Assembly (NCBI RefSeq): GCF_019977735.1
Contig: NZ_AP025018.1
Location: 4,216,001 to 4,280,000, forward strand
Length of the DNA stretch: 64,000 nucleotides
Direction: 5' to 3'
DNA from: Calothrix sp. PCC 7716
Lineage (GTDB): Bacteria > Cyanobacteriota > Cyanobacteriia > Cyanobacteriales > Nostocaceae
Every line of letters begins with the position of its first letter. Within the stretch, counting starts at the first letter, position 1. Below are positions 54,978 through 62,689 of this stretch, piece after piece. The notes below the pieces were generated by a model. That model ran no database searches, was not told the DNA's origin, and saw only the letters and a program-made list of their open reading frames with translations. The translations under genes and the position numbers were made by a program.

Positions 54978-55210
54978 AATGGTAACGATATTTGCCTCTA
55001 TAGTTTTAAAAGTTAGTATTTTTACCTCTATGTGAGTAAAATCACTGAGTTTTGATAAATTTGCTGATAAGTTGGTATAAATAAAGCACAAAGATATAAT
55101 ATATGTAAATATTCTCTCGGAAATTATATTTACGAACCTACCCGATTAATGACTGCTACATTTGCTTTAATAAACAGCATATAAACAGCAAGTAAGCTGT
55201 TAGTTAAGGT

Positions 55211-56482
55211 ATGAAAATTGCTTTTATAGTTGAAAAATTTCCTGTATTAACCGAAACGTTTGTTTTAAATCAAGCTGTTGGTTTAATTATGCATGGACAT
55301 CAAGTTGATATTTACGCGCGTGAAACGGATGACACACCCAAAGTTCATCCTGATGTTCTAAGTTACAACTTATTAGAACATACATATTATGCTCCGTTTG
55401 TTCCTAAGAATTATGTATGGCGCCTGCTCAAGGCGATAAAATTGGCTGTTAAGTTCCGCTCCTCATATAAAATCATATTACGGTCGCTGAATTTATTAAA
55501 ATATGGTAGGCGTGCAGCTTCGTTAAGGTTATTTTATTTAGTTATACCCCTACTACCATCACGAGCATACGATATTATTCACTGTCAATTTGGAATGTTT
55601 GGTATTGAAGGTGTCATATTACGTGAGATAGGCGCCATTCAAGGTAAGTTAATTACGTCGCTCCGTGGGTATGATATTAGCTGGTATGTTAAAGAATATG
55701 GAGACGATGTTTATAAAAAATTGTTCCGTGAAGGTGACTTTTTTCTAAGTAACTGCCAATTCTTTCGCAACCGTGCGATAAAACTAGGCTGTGATGCAAA
55801 TAAAATAGTTGTGCATGGTTCTGGAATTGATTGTAACCGATTTGCTTTTGAACCACGTTATATAAATGACAACGGTCAAATTAAAATTGTTACTACAGGT
55901 CGTTTAATCGAGAAAAAAGGTATTGAGTACGGAATACGGGGTGTTGCCAAAGTTATAGAGCAATACCCAAATGTAAATATTGAATATAACATTATAGGCG
56001 CCGGGTGTTTACAAGATTATCTACAAGAATTGATACACTCGCTCAATATGAGTGATAAAATTAAATTGCTTGGAAGAAAAAACCAGCAAGAAATTATTGA
56101 AATTTTAAATAACTCTCACATATTTATAGCACCTAGCGTTACTGCAAAAGACGGCAACCAAGACGCACCTGTAAACACCTTGAAAGAGGCAATGTCAATG
56201 GGACTACCAGTTATCGCAACCCTCCACGGAGGTATTCCCGAATTAGTTCAAGATGGTATTTCGGGTTGTCTTGTACCTGAACGAGATGCAGATGCTATTG
56301 CGGAAAAAATAATGTATCTTATAAAACATCAGGATGCTTGGTTAGAAATCGGAAAAGCAGCAAGAAGCTTTGTAGAAGAACATTATGAAATTAACAAGCT
56401 CAACAATGAACTTGTTGAAATATATCACAAATTGATCCTCCAAAAAGAATGCGAATTTGAGTGGATTAAATTAACTTGTTAG
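55211..56482 (+). CDS. glycosyltransferase family 4 (colanic-acid type)
   Basis: A 423-residue GT4 of the WcaL/colanic-acid-like group. The N-terminus IAFIVEKFPVLTETFVLNQA is the usual start (E-x-F-P-x-x-S/T-E-T-F). YDIIHCQFGMFG and LRGYDISWY follow, then VVHGSGIDCNRF as linker and VTTGRLIEKKGIEYGIRGVA. The end has PSVTAKDGNQDAPVNTLKEA and SMGLPVIATLHGGIPELVQD, with the E-x7-E-like donor site. It should add a sugar on the cytoplasmic face. It leads a plus-strand module with Wzm/Wzt-type exporter genes and a GT2, transcribed away from the cruP-like gene. A short hairpin-rich gap of about 245 bp separates it from the permease gene. Confidence 0.9.
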   Translation: MKIAFIVEKFPVLTETFVLNQAVGLIMHGHQVDIYARETDDTPKVHPDVLSYNLLEHTYYAPFVPKNYVWRLLKAIKLAVKFRSSYKIILRSLNLLKYGRRAASLRLFYLVIPLLPSRAYDIIHCQFGMFGIEGVILREIGAIQGKLITSLRGYDISWYVKEYGDDVYKKLFREGDFFLSNCQFFRNRAIKLGCDANKIVVHGSGIDCNRFAFEPRYINDNGQIKIVTTGRLIEKKGIEYGIRGVAKVIEQYPNVNIEYNIIGAGCLQDYLQELIHSLNMSDKIKLLGRKNQQEIIEILNNSHIFIAPSVTAKDGNQDAPVNTLKEAMSMGLPVIATLHGGIPELVQDGISGCLVPERDADAIAEKIMYLIKHQDAWLEIGKAARSFVEEHYEINKLNNELVEIYHKLILQKECEFEWIKLTC

Positions 56483-56651
56483 CTATTGATGGCGCCGTCA
56501 CATGACCATTATCAACCCAATCACCAGTAAAATTCCATCACGTATCGGTGCCAAAATCATCAACAAACTCTTGCGTCTCTTCGACAAACCAATAAACAAA
56601 CTCCTAACCAACCTACTACACCAAAAAATATCAACCCTCTTCCTCTGCGCT

Positions 56652-56704
56652 CTCTGTGTCTCTGTGGTAAGAAAAAAAGATTTATTTACCACAGAGACGC
56701 AGAG
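56652..56704. repeat. inverted pair of dispersed ACCACAGAG repeats
   Basis: Arms CTCTGTGTCTCTGTGGTAA (56652-56670) and TTACCACAGAGACGCAGAG (56686-56704) are complementary at 18 of 19 positions around a 15-base A/T loop. This gives a strong stem in the 5' leader of the polysaccharide permease mRNA, ending 24 bp before its start. Confidence 0.75.
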
Positions 56705-56727
56705 TACACAGAGAGAATACAAACACT

Positions 56728-57570
56728 ATGAAACAAGAAATCATCTACACACCTCTAAGCAGTCTCCGACATCCCAAAAAACTACTTCGCGAAATGTGGC
56801 AAGACCTTCTTGCATCGCGCGAACTAGCATGGAGACTAATGGTACGTGACATCAACTCACAATACCGTCAATCTTTACTTGGCATAACTTGGGCATTTCT
56901 ACCACCCATAGTTATGGCAACAGGATTTACCTTAGCAAACCAAGCCAACGTTATTCAAGTAGGAAAAACAGATATACCATACCCAGCATACGTCACCTTC
57001 AGCACCGCACTTTGGCAAACATTTGTCGAAGCGTTAAATAGTCCATTACAAGCAGTAATACAAGCAAGACCAATACTCGCAAAAGTTAACTTTCCGCGCG
57101 AAGCATTAATTATAGCCAAACTCGGAGAAACCCTATTTAACTTCGCTATTAAAATTTTTCTAATTATTGCCTTATTTGTTTGGTTTCAAATACCAGTCAC
57201 CTGGACAATTATATTAGCCCCAGTCGCAATTATTCATTTAATCTTACTTGGTACATTAATTGGTGTATTACTGGCGCCACTCGGTCTACTATACCAAGAT
57301 ATTTCCAGAGGTTTAACATTAATAACAGGGTTTTGGTTATTTCTCACACCTGTAATATATCCAGTACCCAAAACAGGTATTTTTGGAACCTTAGTAAATT
57401 TTAACCCCGTCACACCTTTATTAGTTACAGCGCGCGAGTTAGCTACTACTGGGAACTTATCGCAATCTACAGCATTTTGGATTGTTAGCATTATTACATT
57501 TATTGGATTAATCTTAACATGGATTGCCTTTCGTCTTGCGATGCCATTTGTTGTTGAGCGGGTAGGTTAG
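56728..57570 (+). CDS. polysaccharide ABC-2 transporter permease (Wzm-type)
   Basis: A 280-residue inner-membrane permease with six TM segments. The head SSLRHPKKLLREMWQDLLAS and LMVRDINSQYRQSLLGITWA are typical of Wzm/KpsM-like ABC-2 proteins that move lipid-linked polysaccharide out of the cytoplasm. NFPREALIIAKLGETLFNFA and FLTPVIYPVPKTG are further family marks. It is followed, 5 bp after its stop, by the ATPase gene, so the two form the exporter. An inverted repeat lies in its leader. The substrate is presumably the glycan made by the neighbouring GT4 and GT2. Confidence 0.92.
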   Translation: MKQEIIYTPLSSLRHPKKLLREMWQDLLASRELAWRLMVRDINSQYRQSLLGITWAFLPPIVMATGFTLANQANVIQVGKTDIPYPAYVTFSTALWQTFVEALNSPLQAVIQARPILAKVNFPREALIIAKLGETLFNFAIKIFLIIALFVWFQIPVTWTIILAPVAIIHLILLGTLIGVLLAPLGLLYQDISRGLTLITGFWLFLTPVIYPVPKTGIFGTLVNFNPVTPLLVTARELATTGNLSQSTAFWIVSIITFIGLILTWIAFRLAMPFVVERVG

Positions 57571-57575
57571 AAAAT

Positions 57576-58814
57576 ATGACTTATTTAATTGTTGAGAATG
57601 TATCCAAAAAATTCTGTCGTAATCTCAAACAGTCTTTAAAATATGGTGTTCAAGATATTATTACAGAAATTACAGGTAAAAATAGAAACAGCGATAAACT
57701 ACGTAATGGAGAATTTTGGGCATTACAAAATATTAGTTTACAACTAAAACCAGGTGAAGCACTAGGTTTAATAGGCGCCAATGGAGCAGGTAAAACTACT
57801 TTGTTACGTTTAATTAGCGGTTTAATGAAACCTGACACCGGATGTATTAAAGTGCGTGGTAGAGTGGCGCCACTCATTGCATTAGGCGCCGGCTTTAACC
57901 CCATCCTTACAGGGCGTGAAAATATTTACGCTAATATGTCGATATTAGGGTTATCGACACAACAAATTACTAAACGCTTAAAAGATGTAATTGATTTTGC
58001 CGAAATTGATACTGCCATCGACGCACCTGTACAAACTTATAGTTCAGGAATGGCAGCACGTTTAGGATTTGCTTGCGCTGTTCATATCGAACCAGATGTA
58101 CTATTAATCGACGAAGTATTAGCTGTTGGCGATATAAAATTTCGGATGAAGTGCTATCAAAAGTTAGCACAGCTACGGGAACAGGGAACAGCTTTTATTT
58201 TAGTAGCTCACAATCCACACGTTGTACTAAACGTATGTGAATCTTCGATTTATTTAGCAAAGGGTAATATTATCACATCTGGTAACACTGCTGATGTAAT
58301 TCGCGCATATGAAGACGATTTAAACATGGTAACTTACTCTGAATCAGAGAGCATTATGTATTTACCAGCTAAACCTGAATCCGAAAGTATGGGTGTTGAT
58401 ATTACTTCATTATGCTTTAAAGATAATCAAAGTGAAATAATTCCAACATTAATATCTGGTCAACCTGCAAACTTAGCTATTAATTGCCAAGCTAATCAAA
58501 ATATTGATAATTTAAATATTGGTGTAATAATTTCGGCTTTATCTGGACAAAACGAACGTATTTTATATATTACATCAGCAAGTGATAATGAATTAATTCA
58601 AATACAAAGTGGCGCCGTTGAAATTCAAATGCAAATGCCATATTGTTGCTTGCTGCCAGGTTTATACAACGCCAAACTATATATTAAACAGGGGGTGCAA
58701 TCATTAGATATCGTCCAATCATTCCGATTTGCAGTAAAAGCAAATCAAGTTATTAGCCAATCTCTATTCTACCAACCCCACACCTGGAAAGTGACAAACA
58801 CCCCCTCGTCGTAA
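57576..58814 (+). CDS. polysaccharide ABC transporter ATPase (Wzt-type)
   Basis: A 412-residue protein: ATPase domain at residues 1-245 and a C-terminal carbohydrate-recognition domain (about 270-400) rich in beta strands, as in Wzt proteins that recognise the end of the polysaccharide. Walker A is GLIGANGAGKTTLLRLISGL, signature TYSSGMAARLGFACAV, Walker B VLLIDEVLAVGD. The insertion NSDKLRNGEFWALQNISLQL is the family-specific strand before the nucleotide site. The C-domain indicates that a particular chain end signals export. A near-palindromic AAGCACTTCAGTGCTT hairpin follows the stop at 58816-58831. Confidence 0.93.
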   Translation: MTYLIVENVSKKFCRNLKQSLKYGVQDIITEITGKNRNSDKLRNGEFWALQNISLQLKPGEALGLIGANGAGKTTLLRLISGLMKPDTGCIKVRGRVAPLIALGAGFNPILTGRENIYANMSILGLSTQQITKRLKDVIDFAEIDTAIDAPVQTYSSGMAARLGFACAVHIEPDVLLIDEVLAVGDIKFRMKCYQKLAQLREQGTAFILVAHNPHVVLNVCESSIYLAKGNIITSGNTADVIRAYEDDLNMVTYSESESIMYLPAKPESESMGVDITSLCFKDNQSEIIPTLISGQPANLAINCQANQNIDNLNIGVIISALSGQNERILYITSASDNELIQIQSGAVEIQMQMPYCCLLPGLYNAKLYIKQGVQSLDIVQSFRFAVKANQVISQSLFYQPHTWKVTNTPSS

Positions 58815-58815
58815 T

Positions 58816-58831
58816 AAGCACTTCAGTGCTT
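58816..58831. terminator. hairpin AAGCACTTCAGTGCTT after the Wzt-type gene
   Basis: Same motif as 27030-27045, also just after a stop codon, with one changed base pair in the loop. It stands 12 bp before the GT2 gene start, so it may attenuate rather than end transcription. Confidence 0.4.
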
Positions 58832-58842
58832 CCCATATTATT

Positions 58843-59850
58843 ATGCCTAAACTTGTTTCAATTATCATACCTTGCTATAACGCCAGTCAGTGGATAGCCG
58901 AAGCTATCGTAAGCTGTTTATGGCAAACTTATCCAAATATTGAGATTATCATAATCGATGATGGTTCGAGAGACAATTCTCTAGAAATAATCAAAAGTTA
59001 CGCTCAACAATATAAAAATATCATTTGGCGCCTTATTCCCCACACAGGAGGAAACCACGCGCGTAACGTTGGTCTCTCTTTATCAAAAGGCGAATACATA
59101 CAATTTCTAGACGCAGATGATTATATTCTACCAGAAAAAATAAAACATCAAGTTGATTTCTTAGAATCTACAGGCGCCGATGTTGTGTACGGAGATTGGC
59201 GCCATCAATACCATCATAATAACGGTAGTTACACACTTGGAGATATTAAGGTAACTGGACAGCAACCTGATATCCTCGAATCTTTACTTGGTACATGGTG
59301 GGTTGCTGTCGCTGCATTACTGTATAAACATCAAGCAATTAAATGTAAATGGGATGAAACTCTAAATGCTGCACAAGATAGGGACTTTTTTATCTCTGTA
59401 GTCATGGGTGGTGCAATAGCTATGTATCAACCTGGTTGCTATTCAATATATAGACGTTACGGCAACGTCACAGTCTCAACAGCTTCACGACCACACTGGA
59501 TAATGGGCCACTGTCTAGTTTTAGAAAAAGTAGAACATAAACTAGTACATAATAACCGACTTACGAATAATTATCGACGTGCGTTAGCTGCTGGGTACTT
59601 CGAGATGGCAAGATATGCACTATCTGAAGACTACTCATTGTACTTAAAATTATTAGAAGCAGCACTCAAACGTTGCCCAGATTTTCAAGGTAACAGCAAA
59701 AATGGTATTTACCACCGTCTTCGAGATATTATCGGTTTCCGACGCACTGAACAATTAGTTTGCTGTCTGCTAATTACCAAAAAACATCTAAATTCAATTA
59801 TAGATACACTTGCAGGACTTAAAAGCACAAACTTAGGGGATGCAACGTAA
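58843..59850 (+). CDS. glycosyltransferase family 2
   Basis: A 335-residue inverting GT-A enzyme. VSIIIPCYNASQWIAEAI, then IEIIIIDDGSRDNSLEII, the DxD-type site FLDADDYILPEK (Asp-Ala-Asp), and the catalytic-base region AAQDRDFFISVV follow the GT2 pattern. The C-terminal part (helical, about 230-320) lacks membrane segments, so the enzyme acts in the cytosol or at the membrane surface. It completes the GT4-Wzm-Wzt-GT2 module, most likely adding another sugar of the same glycan before export. Acceptor and donor unknown. Confidence 0.92.
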   Translation: MPKLVSIIIPCYNASQWIAEAIVSCLWQTYPNIEIIIIDDGSRDNSLEIIKSYAQQYKNIIWRLIPHTGGNHARNVGLSLSKGEYIQFLDADDYILPEKIKHQVDFLESTGADVVYGDWRHQYHHNNGSYTLGDIKVTGQQPDILESLLGTWWVAVAALLYKHQAIKCKWDETLNAAQDRDFFISVVMGGAIAMYQPGCYSIYRRYGNVTVSTASRPHWIMGHCLVLEKVEHKLVHNNRLTNNYRRALAAGYFEMARYALSEDYSLYLKLLEAALKRCPDFQGNSKNGIYHRLRDIIGFRRTEQLVCCLLITKKHLNSIIDTLAGLKSTNLGDAT

Positions 59851-59883
59851 AATTAATATCATTGCTCAAATTGGACATCGAAA

Positions 59884-60081
59884 ATGAACCGCTCAAAAAT
59901 AGTTGCTGTACTTACTGGCGCCATCTCCATTATTTTAGCTGTGGCTTATTTAATTATCGTCCAGTTTCTTGATTTTAGAGGAGAAATGAAACCGGCGCCT
60001 GTCGGTATGCTCAATCAGCCACTAGTAACATATACTCATACCGCTGATTTCAAGCTTACACCCTCATTCATCAAACTATAA
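59884..60081 (+). CDS. small single-TM conserved protein
   Basis: A 65-residue protein with one transmembrane helix at about 7-29 (IVAVLTGAISIILAVAYLII) followed by QFLDFRGEMKPAPVG and a short polar tail. Small proteins of this layout (TM helix, then L-D-x-R-G-E-M-x-P-A-P) are widespread in cyanobacteria, which supports it being real; the function is not known to me. It starts 34 bp after the GT2 gene on the same strand and contains two GGCGCC sites as other core genes do. Confidence 0.7.
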   Translation: MNRSKIVAVLTGAISIILAVAYLIIVQFLDFRGEMKPAPVGMLNQPLVTYTHTADFKLTPSFIKL

Positions 60082-60647
60082 ATTTTTATATTTTGTAGGA
60101 TAGGCATCTTGCCTGTCCTAACGTCTTTATATTAGAGCGGGCAAGTTCTCTCCACTCCACAAGATTAAGAATGATAATGATAATTAAATTTGATTTTTAT
60201 TTATCTGATTCGAGAAAAAGTTAAGTTATATTAAAAAAAGTATATTTGCTTATTTACAAAAATCTTCGATTAAGCATTTAGAACAGATAAATACTTTTTC
60301 TAGAGAAAATGCATTTCTATATGACAAGCAAAACCTAATAGTCAGGGTGGGAATAATGAATGCTTTAGATTGACGGCGAATCATAATGGATAGAGTTAAA
60401 TCAATCCATAGACGATATACGATAGTAAATATTAGATATAATGATGATGCTTGATATAAGAAAAAATTAGAGCATCTATCGCTGATTTTTTTCAAATAAT
60501 AATTCCATTTTGAGCGATATAAAGTTAACCTATAACTAATAAGATTAATTAAATATAAATTTGCATAAGTTGCAATTTTTGGGGTGCCTGAATTTAGGTT
60601 GATGGGATGCGCCCCTGAGTTAATGCTGCAAATCTAGAGGTAAGTTA
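60082..60647. other. gene-free region upstream of ndhF
   Basis: 566 bp. A GATAGGCA/TGCC dispersed palindrome lies at 60097-60120. An 81-codon minus-strand frame at 60250-60495 has no recognisable sequence and is probably chance. The last 120 bp is AT-rich and should hold the ndhF promoter; AGAGGT precedes the start ATG. If this is the inducible ndhF3 operon, a LysR-type NdhR site would be expected; I see no clear one. Confidence 0.55.
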
Positions 60648-62519
60648 ATGATACAGTACTTGCTTGACACCATTTGGTTGGTGCCATGCTATGCCCTTCT
60701 GGGCGGGCTTATAGCGTTACTTTGGTCGCCTGGGGTGAATCGTCTCACAGGCCCAAGACCAGCTGGTTATGCCAACCTAGTTATGACGTTTACGTCGTTT
60801 ATTCATAGCGCTTTAGCACTAACTGGGACTTGGAACCATCCACCGCAAGAGATATTTATTCCTTGGCTTTCAACGGCTGGGTTAAATATATCAATAGATA
60901 TAGAGGTAACATCCGTCAACGTTGCTGCGATGACTGTAGTGTGTGGCTTAAATTTCTTAGCACAGATTTACGCCATCGGGTATATGGAAATGGACTGGGG
61001 TTGGGGACGTTTCTTCTCTTTGTTGGGTTTGTTTGAAGGGGGGTTATGTTGTTTAGCTCTTTCTAATAGTTTGTTCTGTAGTTATGTAGTGTTAGAAATA
61101 TTAACGCTGGGAACTTATTTATTAGTTGGACTATGGTTTAGCCAACCTCTAGTGGTGACAGGAGCGCGCGATGCATTCCTGACAAAACGGATAGGTGATT
61201 TAATTTTGTTAATGGGTGTATTAGGTATATATCCTTTAGCACAAACTTGGAACTATACAGATTTAACGCAGTGGGCACAAACTGCTAATGTTAACCCTAC
61301 AGTAATTTCTTTAGTTTGTTTAGCGTTAATCGCAGGTCCAATGGGTAAGTGCGCGCAATTTCCATTGCACTTGTGGTTAGATGAAGCGATGGAAGGACCT
61401 GTACCCAGTACAATTTTGCGGAACTCTGTAGTTGTTGCTTCCGGCGCCTGGGTTTTAGTAGAATTACAACCAGTATTTAGCTTATCGCCATTTGTATCAA
61501 GTGCAATGGTAGCTGTTGGTTCTGTAACAGCAATAGGAGCTTCACTTATTGCCATAGCACAAATCGATGTTAAGCGCTGTCAGTCATATTCAGTAAGTGC
61601 TTACATGGGTCTAATATTTATTGCTGTGGGAACTCAGCAAGATGAAGCTGCATTGTTACTGGTACTTAGCCATGCTTTATCAGCAGCATTGTTAGTAATG
61701 TCTACTGGTGGAATTGTTTGGAATAGCATTACTCAAGATGTGACTCAACTTGGTGGTTTGTGGTCGCGTCGTCCAATTTCTGGTCTAGCTTTTATTGTAG
61801 GCGCCCTTGGATTGATTGGTTTCCCACCATTGGGTTCTTTTTGGGCACTACTCAAACTCGCAGATGCACTTTGGATAACACACCCTGTTTTAGTTGGAGT
61901 CGTTATTGCAGTCAATGCTTTAACAGCATTTAGCTTAACCCGTGAATTTGGTTTAATTTGGGGTGGTAAAGCTAAACAAATGAGTGAACGCTCTCCTGAA
62001 GTTTTCTGGCCAATGGTATTACCAATGGTTATTTTGGCTGGATTTGTATTGCACTTACCATTAATACTAGAAAGCTTATCTTTACTACCTTCCTGGGCAG
62101 TACTCAATAAAGATGTAGCTTTGTTGCTGATATGGTCGAGTATATTTGGTGTAAGCATTGCTGGGGTGATTTACTTGGGTGACTTCATTCCCAAACCAGT
62201 TAAACTTCCGCTGCAACCTCTACAAAACTTGCTAGCTTACGATTTTTACACTCCCAAGCTGTACCGTGCGAGCATAGTATTGGGTGTCGATTTAATATCA
62301 AAACTTACCGATATCGTTGACCGCTTCGTTGTTGATGGTATCGTTAACCTATTTGGTTTAATTTCCCTTGGTGGTGGTGAAGGACTCAAATACAGTAACT
62401 CTGGACAAACACAGTTCTACGCATTAACCATTTTGCTTGGAGTTAGTCTATTAGGCGCCTTCGTTACCTGGCAATTCTGGGGAGACGAATTTATGCATTT
62501 AATGTCCGCAGTTCAGTAA
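60648..62519 (+). CDS. ndhF: NAD(P)H-quinone oxidoreductase subunit F (NdhF3/F4-type)
   Basis: A 623-residue antiporter-like membrane subunit of the NDH-1 complex with about fifteen TM helices. The start IWLVPCYALLGGLIALLWSP and LTGPRPAGYANLVMTF are typical of the short cyanobacterial NdhF of NDH-1MS complexes, which couple plastoquinone reduction to CO2 hydration together with NdhD and CupA/CupB. Essential charged residues occur in the conserved helices (for example DAFLTKRIGDLILLMG and KCAQFPLHLWLDEAMEGPVP). Length (about 620) is shorter than respiratory NdhF1 (about 680). Whether it is NdhF3 (inducible) or NdhF4 (constitutive) depends on which cup gene follows outside the window. ndhD follows after a heptamer-repeat spacer. 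Confidence 0.93.
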   Translation: MIQYLLDTIWLVPCYALLGGLIALLWSPGVNRLTGPRPAGYANLVMTFTSFIHSALALTGTWNHPPQEIFIPWLSTAGLNISIDIEVTSVNVAAMTVVCGLNFLAQIYAIGYMEMDWGWGRFFSLLGLFEGGLCCLALSNSLFCSYVVLEILTLGTYLLVGLWFSQPLVVTGARDAFLTKRIGDLILLMGVLGIYPLAQTWNYTDLTQWAQTANVNPTVISLVCLALIAGPMGKCAQFPLHLWLDEAMEGPVPSTILRNSVVVASGAWVLVELQPVFSLSPFVSSAMVAVGSVTAIGASLIAIAQIDVKRCQSYSVSAYMGLIFIAVGTQQDEAALLLVLSHALSAALLVMSTGGIVWNSITQDVTQLGGLWSRRPISGLAFIVGALGLIGFPPLGSFWALLKLADALWITHPVLVGVVIAVNALTAFSLTREFGLIWGGKAKQMSERSPEVFWPMVLPMVILAGFVLHLPLILESLSLLPSWAVLNKDVALLLIWSSIFGVSIAGVIYLGDFIPKPVKLPLQPLQNLLAYDFYTPKLYRASIVLGVDLISKLTDIVDRFVVDGIVNLFGLISLGGGEGLKYSNSGQTQFYALTILLGVSLLGAFVTWQFWGDEFMHLMSAVQ

Positions 62520-62520
62520 A

Positions 62521-62671
62521 AAGTGCTGAGTGCTGAGTGCTGAGTAGAGTTAGTAGTTAGGAGTTAGGAGTTAGGAGTTAGGAATTAACTAACACTCAAA
62601 ACTTAAAACTCAAAACTCAAAACTCAGCACTCAGCACTCAGCACTCAGCACTCAGCACTCAGCACTTTCAA
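62521..62671. repeat. heptamer tracts between ndhF and ndhD
   Basis: A sequence of GTGCTGA and TTAGGAG heptamers, then AACTCAA copies and about seven CTCAGCA copies, in two orientations (AGTGCTGAG on one side, CTCAGCACT on the other). The opposite-strand pairing would form a long hairpin in the ndhF-ndhD transcript. It is the longest such tract in the window. Confidence 0.9.
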
Positions 62672-62689
62672 CTTATTTAGAATGAATTT

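Noticed and set aside
60250-60495. 81-codon minus-strand reading frame in the region before ndhF
   Set aside because: No recognisable motif, AT-rich composition, no ribosome-binding site and no GGCGCC. It looks like a chance frame, though a remnant gene cannot be ruled out.
62521-62671. Heptamer tracts as a possible CRISPR array
   Set aside because: The repeats are contiguous 7-mers without unique spacers and no cas gene is near.
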